Positions 1 to 6,341 of a DNA stretch of 9,841 nucleotides are shown here, piece by piece (position 1 is the first letter of the stretch; the number at the start of each line of letters is the position of its first letter). The notes beneath the pieces were generated by a model. It did not search any database. It was not told where the DNA came from and saw only the letters and a list, made by a program, of their open reading frames with translations. Position numbers and translations under genes: made by a program. The stretch is from Prosthecobacter debontii (GTDB lineage Bacteria > Verrucomicrobiota > Verrucomicrobiia > Verrucomicrobiales > Akkermansiaceae). The stretch lies in contig CAMCXJ010000075.1 of the NCBI GenBank assembly GCA_945883455.1, positions 1-9,841 on the forward strand, written 5' to 3'.

Positions 1-64
1 CGGAAAGGAGAAAGCCCTTCGCTGCACCGACGCCGCCTTTGATTTTTGTAATCGGAAAATCCAT
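1..64 (-). CDS. argJ: ArgJ N-terminus (partial): bifunctional glutamate N-acetyltransferase / ornithine acetyltransferase
   Basis: Only the first 21 codons are inside the window; the gene runs off the left edge. The ATG at 64 opens a peptide reading MDFPITKIKGGVGAAKGFLL. This resembles the conserved ArgJ N-terminus, where an 'I-x-GGV-x-A-x-KGF' segment opens the protein. ArgJ transfers acetyl groups from N-acetylornithine to glutamate in the cytoplasmic arginine pathway, and some members also use acetyl-CoA. It lies 84 nt downstream of the rlmI-like gene on the same strand, and no clear Shine-Dalgarno precedes the start. The call rests on about 20 residues, so it is a recognition of the N-terminal signature and not of catalytic residues, which would lie outside the window. 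Confidence 0.7.
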   Translation of the reverse strand, partial: MDFPITKIKGGVGAAKGFLLS

Positions 65-148
65 ACCCAACGAACGGCGGGCACACTAACGACCCCGCGC
101 ACCCGCGCACAAGCAATTCCTCCGCAAACACCTGATGCAGTTCGGATC

Positions 149-1303
149 CTATCCGATCACCCGCCCCCAGATCGCCTTCAGGTAGCGCGACTCGGGGTAG
201 TTTGAGAGCGTCGGATGATCCCCGCCGGCGCCCGTGCGGTCGAAGACCTGGAGCCGCTTGTCCTGGCGGTGGATCACGTTGGTGATGATGTTTTCAAAAG
301 CCTCCACACCCAGTTGCCCGGAACACGAGCAGGTCACCAACACGCCGTCCTTATCGACGAGCTGGGCGGCGAGCTTGTTGATGTCGTGGTATTTCGCGTA
401 GCCCGCCTCGTCCTCTTTCCCGAACATAAATTTCGGTGGATCCACCATCACCACGTCCCACTTCCGTCCGTTCTCCAGCATCGTCCGCATCCACGTAAAG
501 GCATCCGCGTGGGTGAGCTTGACCTTCGTGTCGTTGAGGTTCGCATTGCGCTTCGCCATGGCGATGGCCGCCTCGTCGAGATCCACCGCCATGACATCCG
601 CCGCCCCTCCCAGCGCGGCGGAAACGGCGAAACCGCCCGAGTAGCAGCAAAGGTCGAGCACGCTTTTCCCCTCCACGATGCCGCGGAACTTTTTCCGGTT
701 ATCCCGCTGGTCGCAGAAAAACCCGGTCTTATGGCCGGTGGTGAAATCGATCTCGTAGCGGACGCCGTTTTCCACCACTTTCACCAGCCGCACCTTATCG
801 CTCTCCACTCCGCCGCTGCGTGGGATGCTCTCGATGTGCGCGAGATCCGTATCGACCTGCACCACCACCCGCCGCGTGCCGAACACCTCATGCATCAGTG
901 GCAGCCATTTTTCCAAACGCATCCACGCCCCTAGCGCGGTGATTTCGACCGAGAGCACGTCGCCGAACTTATCCGCCACGATGCCCGGCAGGAAATCGGC
1001 GTCGCCATGGACGCAGCGGTAGCATTCCGTTTCGCCATCGAGCTTCAGGATATCCCGTCGCAGCTCGCCGGCCCGCATGATCGCCCTGTCAAAAAACGCC
1101 TCGTCAAGATCTTCCAGCGAGTGGCTGACGATGCGTAGTGGCATACGCGCCTTCGGGTTCCACAAACCCCAGCCGAAGCGCGTGCCCTGTTTCCCGATCA
1201 CCTCTACCAAATCCCCCGCCTTCGCGTCCCGCGAAACCTCGCCCACCATTTTTGGCCAAATTGAAGGATGAAACGTTTGGTACTTGAGTTGGACGGTGGG
1301 CAC
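149..1303 (-). CDS. rlmI: RlmI-like 23S rRNA (cytosine-C5) methyltransferase with N-terminal PUA domain
   Basis: A 384-residue class I SAM-dependent methyltransferase of the RlmI/YccW family, which makes m5C on 23S rRNA (C1962 in E. coli). Residues 1-70 fit the PUA RNA-binding domain (GDLVEV near 30-35, FGWGLWNP at 43-50). A middle segment carries TGHKTGFFCDQRDNR at 189-203, typical of this family. The Rossmann domain has the SAM-binding motif DLCCYSGGF (217-225), an acidic motif II (VDLDEA, 240-245), VDPPKF (287-292) and TCSCSG (324-329), whose cysteines include the expected catalytic nucleophile. Length matches the family. The start is GTG at 1303; the first internal ATG would remove part of the PUA domain. 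An AGGGG stretch sits directly before it but is too close for an ideal ribosome site. It lies 73 nt after the NadR-like gene and may be co-transcribed. The exact target base is inferred from the family. Confidence 0.9.
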   Translation of the reverse strand: MPTVQLKYQTFHPSIWPKMVGEVSRDAKAGDLVEVIGKQGTRFGWGLWNPKARMPLRIVSHSLEDLDEAFFDRAIMRAGELRRDILKLDGETECYRCVHGDADFLPGIVADKFGDVLSVEITALGAWMRLEKWLPLMHEVFGTRRVVVQVDTDLAHIESIPRSGGVESDKVRLVKVVENGVRYEIDFTTGHKTGFFCDQRDNRKKFRGIVEGKSVLDLCCYSGGFAVSAALGGAADVMAVDLDEAAIAMAKRNANLNDTKVKLTHADAFTWMRTMLENGRKWDVVMVDPPKFMFGKEDEAGYAKYHDINKLAAQLVDKDGVLVTCSCSGQLGVEAFENIITNVIHRQDKRLQVFDRTGAGGDHPTLSNYPESRYLKAIWGRVIG

Positions 1304-1376
1304 GCCCCTGTTTTAATGCTCAACCCACAAACCTGAAACTTCAAAATCCCGATTTATTACGCATGGGAAAATTCAC

Positions 1377-1907
1377 TTAGATCCCGATGAGTTTTTCCAT
1401 CGCTTCCCGCGCCGCATCCTTGCGCTGCTCGCCTTCACCGCGAATCACGATGTATGCGCGACCGGTTTTCCTGATTTCGGCGAGATGGCGCTCGTAAAGC
1501 ATCAGGCGGTCATGCGGGTGCTCGCGCAAAGGATCCGCAACCCATGGCAGATCGGGGTAGCAGACGAGATAGGCGTGGTCGGACTCTCGCCCGATACCGT
1601 TGAGAATGGATTCGTCGCAGCGTGAGAAGGCGATATCGCACCAGATTTTGTAATTGAGCAGGTCGGTGTCGAAAATCCCGAGCGGTGCATCGATGGGAAC
1701 CATTTCCTGCTGGTGGATCAGGTGTTGCCGCGCCATGGCGATGACGCTGCACTCGTCGTATCCTGCTCCGAATGTTTCCAGATGGATCCGCGCATACTCC
1801 GTCGCCATGGGGAATTCAAATTCCTGCGCGAGCGATGCGGCCAGCGTGCTCTTCCCGGAAGATTCCGGGCCGGTGATGACGATGCGTTTTCCCAAAGTCC
1901 CATTCAT
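1377..1907 (-). CDS. NadR-like P-loop kinase (AAA_28 type), predicted thiamin-related kinase
   Basis: A 176-residue P-loop protein similar to the ribosylnicotinamide-kinase domain of NadR, without NadR's nucleotidyltransferase or regulatory domains. Visible motifs: Walker A GPESSGKST (13-21), TEYAR (36-40, the NadR 'EY-x-R' region), a Walker B-like IFDTD (78-82), and the lid-type segment PDLPWVADPLREHPHDR (118-134), which matches the NadR 'D-x-PWV-x-D-x-LR' pattern. The start is ATG at 1907, because the Walker A region then begins near residue 10 and the start overlaps the pnuC-like stop as ATGA, implying translational coupling. An in-frame extension to 2216 only reads through pnuC and was rejected. 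In classic systems such a kinase phosphorylates nicotinamide riboside brought in by PnuC. Here the operon lies under a TPP riboswitch, so thiamin or a thiamin precursor is the more likely substrate. That last step is inference. Confidence 0.85.
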   Translation of the reverse strand: MNGTLGKRIVITGPESSGKSTLAASLAQEFEFPMATEYARIHLETFGAGYDECSVIAMARQHLIHQQEMVPIDAPLGIFDTDLLNYKIWCDIAFSRCDESILNGIGRESDHAYLVCYPDLPWVADPLREHPHDRLMLYERHLAEIRKTGRAYIVIRGEGEQRKDAAREAMEKLIGI

Positions 1908-2524
1908 TGTGTGCGCATGCTCCGTTGCCAAGCCACGAAGCCATAAATGCCGAGGCAGAGAAAGATCGCATATTGGAAAGAGTAGATCGGCACGCCTTTC
2001 ACCCAATAGATATGGATTCCCAACAGGTTCACCATGATCCAGAGCGCCCAGTTTTCCATCCGTTTCCTGGCCTGGAGAAACTGCGCGAAGTAATTTAGCA
2101 CGGTGCTCGCGGAGTCGCGCCAGAGCAAGGCGGGCGTGGGGATCCATGCGTAGGCGGCGGAGAGTTTTGACACGGCAAGCCCCCACAGCGCGATGGCGAG
2201 CAGGATGGATATGCACAGAATCAGGCGTGTCCTGTTTTCCAAAAAGGCGGGGCGGAACGCTGCTTGTCGCTCAGCACGCTGCCATGAGAGCCAGCAGTAG
2301 ATCTGGATCGGCACGTAGCTGACGTAGAGAATGGCGTCGGAAACCAACTGCCACTCCGTCCATGCCAGCCATGCGGAAATGACGGCCCAGATGATCCCGA
2401 GCAGCCAACCGAGTTGCCGCTGCCGGGCGATCAGAACGACGCCTCCCAGCGAGCATAGCGTGGCGATGATTTCCAGCGGAGTGGTTCCGAGAACCGCCCG
2501 CCACTCGATGGCTGCAAGGATCAT
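1904..2524 (-). CDS. pnuC: PnuC-family inner-membrane vitamin transporter, predicted thiamin transporter (PnuT)
   Basis: A 206-residue hydrophobic protein with about seven predicted membrane segments (roughly 15-35, 37-58, 62-81, 100-120, 135-152, 159-177, 180-199). Family features include the LGxxWAVISAWLAW region (42-55), the SDAILYVSYVPIQIYCWLSW segment (62-81), and ENWALW (157-162). The last supplies the W-x-x-W pair that lines the substrate site in the PnuC structure from Neisseria. PnuC proteins work by facilitated diffusion and depend on a downstream kinase to trap the vitamin. The next gene is such a kinase, joined by a 4-nt ATGA overlap, and the previous gene is a TonB receptor ending 15 nt upstream. 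PnuC homologues under TPP riboswitches have been called PnuT and assigned to thiamin, so 'nicotinamide transporter' would probably be misleading here. Start: ATG at 2524, after a 10-bp palindrome GGGATATCCC and no strong ribosome site. Confidence 0.9.
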   Translation of the reverse strand: MILAAIEWRAVLGTTPLEIIATLCSLGGVVLIARQRQLGWLLGIIWAVISAWLAWTEWQLVSDAILYVSYVPIQIYCWLSWQRAERQAAFRPAFLENRTRLILCISILLAIALWGLAVSKLSAAYAWIPTPALLWRDSASTVLNYFAQFLQARKRMENWALWIMVNLLGIHIYWVKGVPIYSFQYAIFLCLGIYGFVAWQRSMRTQ

Positions 2525-2539
2525 AGCGATGGGATATCC

Positions 2540-4648
2540 CTAGAATTCGTAGCGTGCGGTCACGCCGATCTGGCGGGGATCGGCCGCGGAGGTGTAGCGC
2601 GTGGCGGTGTAGTCCGGATCTTCGTTGCCGAAAAAGAACACCCGCTTGTCGTAACGTTCATCGAGCAGGTTGCGCGCCCACAGGGTGACCGACCACTGCT
2701 TGCCCCGGTAGCCGATGCTGGTGTTCAGCACATCGAAGCCGCTGCGCTCTTCCGCACTGCTTACCGATTCGAGGTAAGCCGCTTTTCCGAGCAATTCGAT
2801 GTTTCCGAAAAACCCTGCCACGGGCTGGTAGCGCAGGCCGATGGAATAGCCGTAGGAAGGGGCGTTGGGCAAGCGACCTCCGCCGCCGGGGTTGCCGTTG
2901 CTGAGCGTGAAGCGCTCTAGCTCCGAACCCATAAAAGCCAGCGAGCCGTGCAGGGACCAATCGCCAACCAGCTGATACGCCCCTTCCGCTTCCATGCCAT
3001 AGATCGCCGAGTCGCCGCCATTGTCGGTGAAGTAACGGTAGTCTCCACCAAGACCCGCCGAATCCCTGATCTGCGAATCCCTGCGCATGGTGTAAAACGT
3101 GGTCAGGCTACCCTGAAGCTTGTTTTCCAGAGCCGCACCCCGCAGCCCGATCTCGTAGTTCCACAGCGTTTCCGTATCGTAGCTCAATGGATCGCCGCCC
3201 GCGATGTCGATTCGTGCGTCGTTGTTGATCCCGCCTGATTTGTAACCAAGCGTCGCCGAAACAAAGGCCATCACTTCCTCGTTCACATCATGTTCGTAAG
3301 CGATTTTCCCGCCGAGCAGGATATCGTCATATCCCTCGTTCACGGCTGTCTGGAAAACCCCGTCCTCGCGCGCCTCTCCGTTGCCATCGATCTCGATGTG
3401 CTCTGTCCGCAAACCAAGGACAACACGGCTGCGATCATCCAAGTCATGCGCCGCTTGCCCGAAGACCGCGAAATTCCGTGAAGTGTAATCTGTGTCGAGG
3501 CTCTTGACGCGCCCCGGATTCGTATCGGTATTGAAGCCATCCTCATTCACGACGGAGAAAAATGTTCCCAGCGTCCAACGATCGATCATGCCGATGCGTT
3601 CCGCGCCCTCCGACGAATCGAGGCGGAATTCCTGGTTGAACGTCACGCGCTCGCGGTTGAGTTCGGAAAATCCCGCATAAGATGCATTCGTCCAATCCTG
3701 GTCATAGCTGTAGAGCGAATCCACGGAACCTAGGGAGCTCACCGAGGAGAACCGCACGCCTTGCCAGCCGTCGAAGGTCGCTCGGACGCTGCCCGCGATG
3801 GATTCCTGCTCATCGCGGCCGGGCTCGTCGCTGAACGTGTTCCGGCCGTTGTTATCGAGGGCGAATTCGTCATAGCCATTGTCCTGGTTGGCGTAGAAAA
3901 ACGTGCTGTCTATGCTCAGGTCGGCGGCCGGATTCCAAACGGTGCGCAGTCGGGCCATCCATTCATCGCGGGCATTGGTGTCCTCATTCAGGGTCACGTT
4001 CCGGCGGAAGCCGTCGCTTTGCGAATGCTCCACCGACATGCGCATCATCAGTTCCTCGGGATTACGTTTCAACAGCGGACCACCCAAGGCAAATCCGCCG
4101 CTCCACAGGCTGTCCTGCCCCACGGTGGTTTCAGCCATTCCCGTCCAGTAGGGAGTAGGGGCGTTCGTTACCATGCGGATCATACCGCCCGCCGCATTCG
4201 CCCCGAACGCACCGGCCTGCGGGCCGCGCAGCACCTCGACCTGACTCACGTCGAAGGTGCTGCCCACCATGCCCAGTCCCGTGAAATCCAGGTCATCGAC
4301 CACAAAGCGCACCGATGAATCCGGAGTCTCGCCCTCGAATTGCGAGTTCTCGCCGATACCACGGATTTGGAAAAAACGGGGCCGAGAGGTGCCGCCGGTG
4401 GTCGTCAAGTTGGGGATGCCATCGATCAGATCCCCGAAGTGCCGCACTCCGTTGCTTTGCATGCTGTCGCTGTCGAGGATACTCACGCTCGCCGCAAGGC
4501 GCTCCAGCGGAGAGTCCCAGATGTCTCCCGTCACCACCAGCGTTTCGAGAGCCAGACCGGGAACCAAAGGCTCGACGGCGGGCTCCGCGGCATGGCAAAC
4601 GGCAGCATTCAGGAGTAGGAAAATACAGGAAGTGGGATCGGCTTTCAT
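2540..4648 (-). CDS. TonB-dependent outer-membrane receptor, predicted thiamin receptor
   Basis: A 702-residue TonB-dependent receptor. From the ATG at 4648 it begins with a signal peptide (MKADPTSCIF, then a hydrophobic stretch ending VCHA, likely cleaved after residue 20). A TonB-box-like LETLVVTG follows at 34-41, then the plug domain to about 165. The plug carries the canonical block VEVLRGPQAGAFGANAAGG (138-156) and IRMVTNAP. The remainder is a 22-strand-type beta-barrel rich in aromatic and Asn/Asp/Gly residues, ending ARYEF with the terminal phenylalanine expected for barrel assembly. Size fits a small-substrate (vitamin or siderophore) receptor. The frame stays open back to a TTG at 4783, but that would place 45 residues encoded by riboswitch RNA before the signal peptide, so 4648 is chosen. 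The TPP riboswitch in the leader predicts import of thiamin or its phosphates, repressed when TPP is abundant. No gene for TonB/ExbBD is in view. Confidence 0.92.
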   Translation of the reverse strand: MKADPTSCIFLLLNAAVCHAAEPAVEPLVPGLALETLVVTGDIWDSPLERLAASVSILDSDSMQSNGVRHFGDLIDGIPNLTTTGGTSRPRFFQIRGIGENSQFEGETPDSSVRFVVDDLDFTGLGMVGSTFDVSQVEVLRGPQAGAFGANAAGGMIRMVTNAPTPYWTGMAETTVGQDSLWSGGFALGGPLLKRNPEELMMRMSVEHSQSDGFRRNVTLNEDTNARDEWMARLRTVWNPAADLSIDSTFFYANQDNGYDEFALDNNGRNTFSDEPGRDEQESIAGSVRATFDGWQGVRFSSVSSLGSVDSLYSYDQDWTNASYAGFSELNRERVTFNQEFRLDSSEGAERIGMIDRWTLGTFFSVVNEDGFNTDTNPGRVKSLDTDYTSRNFAVFGQAAHDLDDRSRVVLGLRTEHIEIDGNGEAREDGVFQTAVNEGYDDILLGGKIAYEHDVNEEVMAFVSATLGYKSGGINNDARIDIAGGDPLSYDTETLWNYEIGLRGAALENKLQGSLTTFYTMRRDSQIRDSAGLGGDYRYFTDNGGDSAIYGMEAEGAYQLVGDWSLHGSLAFMGSELERFTLSNGNPGGGGRLPNAPSYGYSIGLRYQPVAGFFGNIELLGKAAYLESVSSAEERSGFDVLNTSIGYRGKQWSVTLWARNLLDERYDKRVFFFGNEDPDYTATRYTSAADPRQIGVTARYEF

Positions 4649-4657
4649 GGATCGGAT

Positions 4658-4710
4658 CTTTCGTTGTTGAGCCGGGAAGCCACGGGCCTCGACCGGCGGA
4701 ACAACGAAAG
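4658..4710 (-). promoter_or_regulatory. Leader hairpin, likely riboswitch expression platform
   Basis: A perfect 11-bp inverted repeat (CTTTCGTTGTT at 4658-4668 against 4700-4710) encloses a second 5-bp stem (GCCGG 4671-4675 with CCGGC 4693-4697) and a further short GCC/GGC stem. It sits between the TPP aptamer and the receptor start codon at 4648. No U-run follows, so it is not a typical terminator. Its 3' arm contains GAAAG, the only purine-rich run at ribosome-site distance (9 nt) from the ATG. Translational control by sequestration is therefore the likelier mechanism. The structure is read directly; the mechanism is inferred. Confidence 0.6.
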
Positions 4711-4743
4711 CCATCTGGCCTACGTATCCTGCTGTCCTTGGCA

Positions 4744-4844
4744 CTCGACTTCCTTCGGCGGTTCTAACCGCATCAGGTTCCAAGGGTCCTCCTTTCGGAA
4801 TCTCAGCGAAACACCCGTGTTGGTGAGTCGCTCCCCTGTCAAAG
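4744..4844 (-). promoter_or_regulatory. TPP riboswitch (THI element)
   Basis: Reading the minus strand from 4840, the leader carries the conserved THI-box parts in order. GACAGGGGAGCG starts the aptamer. A CACC/GGTG hairpin follows, then CGCTGAGATT (the invariant CUGAGA pyrimidine-sensing region). Next come ACCCTTGGAACCTGATGCGG, matching the canonical ACCCUUUGAACCUGAU, a P5 stem GCGGTT-AG-AACCGC, and the closing GAAGGAAGTC. P1 forms from GAC (4838-4840) and GTC (4747-4749), with wobble extension. AGCG/CGCT supplies P2. In known members, TPP binding switches off thiamin synthesis or uptake genes. Here it lies about 95 nt upstream of the TonB receptor ATG and should govern the receptor, the PnuC-like gene and the NadR-like gene. 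Confidence 0.95.
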
Positions 4845-4855
4845 TTGCAATATCA

Positions 4856-4883
4856 GTGATAAACTCGACGCCGCCGCTGGCAA
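4856..4883 (-). promoter_or_regulatory. Candidate promoter of the thiamin-uptake operon
   Basis: On the minus strand TTGCCA (4883-4878) matches the -35 consensus at five of six positions. It is followed after 16 nt by TATCAC (4861-4856), four of six to the -10 consensus. Transcription would begin near 4849, just ahead of the TPP aptamer. A 12-bp palindrome lies immediately upstream. Sigma-factor preferences in this organism are unknown, so this is a weak call supported mainly by position. Confidence 0.3.
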
Positions 4884-4895
4884 GCAGAATTCTGC
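4884..4895. repeat. 12-bp perfect palindrome GCAGAATTCTGC in the divergent intergenic region
   Basis: A perfect palindrome lies immediately upstream of the candidate -35 of the thiamin operon and about 90 nt before the RsmB-like gene. It could be an operator half-site pair or chance. It is the only perfect palindrome of this length that I noticed in the divergent gap. Apart from this, the riboswitch and the leader hairpin, I see nothing definite in the 333-nt gap; positions 4900-4981 are pyrimidine-rich with no clear promoter for the plus-strand gene. Confidence 0.3.
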
Positions 4896-4981
4896 GGATG
4901 TAATTTCAGCAGTTCACCCTTCCCTTATCCGCTCCCAGCACATCCTCTTCTGCCCACCTTCTTCATTGAGAGTTAAAGTCT

Positions 4982-6166
4982 ATGAAACTGCACCGCCACC
5001 TCTGCGTCTCCACCCTCGAACTCGCCAAGTCCGTCCTCGTGAACCACCGCGTCCTCGACCACGAGCTCGCCGCCGCCTTCGAGGCGAACCCGAAATGGGG
5101 CAAGCGTGACCGGAATTTCGTCGCCGAAAGCCTTTTCGAAACCACCCGCTGGCGCCGCGCCCTCGCGTTCATGGTGGCTTCCGAGGAAACGAACTCCCTC
5201 CTCACCGCGCAATGGCTGCTAATGGGTTATGAGCTTCCCGAATGGCACGGATACAAAGGCCTCCCCGCCGCCGAAATCCTAGCCCGTCGCGAAAAACTCC
5301 CCGAGCAACCCCGTGCCATCCGCCAGTCCATCCCCGATTGGCTCGACCAACTCGGCCACGCTGAGCTCGGCGATCTCTGGGAACCCCAGCTCGCAGCGCT
5401 CAACGAAAAGCCCAACGTTTTCCTCCGCGTCAACACCCTCCTCGCCACCGTGCCCGACACCATCGTCTGGCTCGCCGAGCACGGGGTCGAGGCCACCCCG
5501 CTCCCCGGCCACCCGCACGCACTCGCCCTGCCTCCCGGAAAAATGCTGCCCAAATCCCTGCGCCTCGACGGCCGCATCGAGATCCAGGATCCCTCCTCGC
5601 AATCCATCTCTCCGCTCCTCGACCCCCAGCCCGGCGAGCGCATCATCGACGCCTGTTCCGGTGCCGGCGGCAAAGCGCTCCACCTCGCCGCTCTCTCTGA
5701 CAACGAAGCCCGCATCTTCGCGATGGATGTGGACGCGAAAAAACTCGACCAGCTCAAGCACCGCGCGAAACGCGCCCGCGCCACCGCCATTTCCCCGAAA
5801 GCCATCACCGAAACGACCCCCGCCGATTTCGCGGACATCGCCGACTCCCTGCTTATCGATTCCCCCTGCTCCGGCCTCGGCACACTGAAACGTCAGCCCG
5901 ATCTCAAATGGCGCCTCAAGCCCGCCGCCCTCGACCGCGTCCGCTCCATCCAGGCCCAGCTCCTCGCCGAGTATCCGCGCATGCTCAAGCCAGGCGGCAA
6001 GCTCCTCTACGCCACCTGCTCCATCCTGCCCTCGGAAAACCAGGATCAAATCGCCCACTTCCTCGAAAAACGCCCCGGCGTGTATGAACTCCTCTCCCAA
6101 ACCAACCTCCTCCCCTCCGAGACCGGTCACGACGGCTTCCACGCCAGCCTGCTGCGGAAACTGTAG
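4982..6166 (+). CDS. RsmB/NOP-family rRNA (cytosine-C5) methyltransferase
   Basis: A 394-residue class I SAM-dependent RNA methyltransferase of the RsmB/NOL1/NOP2 group, which makes m5C in 16S rRNA (C967 for E. coli RsmB). The N-terminal 140 or so residues look like the NusB-like helical RNA-binding domain of RsmB (VLDHELAAAF, KWGKRDRNFVAE). The catalytic half shows QDPSSQ (202-207), the SAM-binding DACSGAGGK (223-231), an acidic MDVDAKKL (248-255), the motif IV loop DSPCSGLG (293-300, Cys296), RQPDLKWR (304-311) and motif VI YATCS (343-347). The two cysteines, 296 and 346, correspond to the product-release and nucleophile pair of the family. Length and motifs are complete. It is transcribed divergently from the thiamin operon; the start has only a weak GAGAG upstream. 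Exact orthology to RsmB as against a related NOP member is not settled. Confidence 0.9.
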   Translation: MKLHRHLCVSTLELAKSVLVNHRVLDHELAAAFEANPKWGKRDRNFVAESLFETTRWRRALAFMVASEETNSLLTAQWLLMGYELPEWHGYKGLPAAEILARREKLPEQPRAIRQSIPDWLDQLGHAELGDLWEPQLAALNEKPNVFLRVNTLLATVPDTIVWLAEHGVEATPLPGHPHALALPPGKMLPKSLRLDGRIEIQDPSSQSISPLLDPQPGERIIDACSGAGGKALHLAALSDNEARIFAMDVDAKKLDQLKHRAKRARATAISPKAITETTPADFADIADSLLIDSPCSGLGTLKRQPDLKWRLKPAALDRVRSIQAQLLAEYPRMLKPGGKLLYATCSILPSENQDQIAHFLEKRPGVYELLSQTNLLPSETGHDGFHASLLRKL

Positions 6167-6194
6167 CTGCCGCGTCACTCGGCAGGCCGTGCAA

Positions 6195-6225
6195 GCGGCG
6201 TCCCGCCGCGATTTTCCCCTTTTTG
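6195..6225 (+). terminator. Probable Rho-independent terminator after the RsmB-like gene
   Basis: A 6-bp GC-only stem, GCGGCG (6195-6200) with CGCCGC (6204-6209), has a 3-nt loop and is followed by ATTTTCCCCTTTTT, a T-rich but C-interrupted tail. A second small hairpin, CTGCCG/CGGCAG (6167-6185), begins right after the stop codon. Together they plausibly end the RsmB-like transcript before the separate promoter of the next gene. Confidence 0.5.
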
Positions 6226-6246
6226 GCCACGCGGCATTCTGTCTCC

Positions 6247-6285
6247 TTACGCCGTCTTTTAAACGTCTTAAAATAATTATTGTAA
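6247..6285 (+). promoter_or_regulatory. AT-rich promoter and palindromic operator candidate before the His-rich exported protein
   Basis: In an otherwise GC-rich window, 6256-6300 is strongly AT-rich. TAAAAT (6269-6274) matches the -10 consensus at five of six positions; the hexamer 16 nt upstream (TTACGC) is a poor -35. A near-palindrome TTAAAATAATTATTGTAA (6268-6285), whose central AATAATTATT is perfect, overlaps the -10 and the expected start site, the usual place for a repressor site. Its look resembles Fur/Zur-type operators only in a general way. Confidence 0.3.
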
Positions 6286-6341
6286 CTTTTTCGCATTTAA
6301 TCCGTGCACCCTTTTTACCGCCTCGCTTCATTCGCCGTGCC

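Noticed and set aside
143..155. Small hairpin CGGAT-CCT-ATCCG at the end of the rlmI-like gene as a terminator
   Set aside because: The stem is only 5 bp with a 3-nt loop, it contains the stop codon, and no T-run follows on the minus strand.
215..934. Plus-strand open frame (239 codons) opposite the rlmI-like gene
   Set aside because: It is a His/Arg/Val-rich shadow of the coding strand; the minus-strand methyltransferase is complete.
1304..1376. Terminator or promoter in the gap between the NadR-like gene and the rlmI-like gene
   Set aside because: It is AT-rich with only a tiny AAATC/GATTT inverted repeat and no convincing hexamer pair, so operon read-through cannot be excluded.
1908..2216. 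N-terminal extension of the NadR-like kinase to 2216
   Set aside because: It lies wholly inside the pnuC-like gene in another frame, is Arg/His-rich without family similarity, and the ATGA overlap start at 1907 places Walker A correctly.
4649..4783. In-frame 45-residue N-terminal extension of the TonB receptor from a TTG at 4783, preceded by AAAGGAGG
   Set aside because: The AAAGGAGG and TTG fall inside the TPP aptamer, where the following bases are fixed by riboswitch conservation. The extension would also bury the signal peptide, which begins cleanly at 4648.
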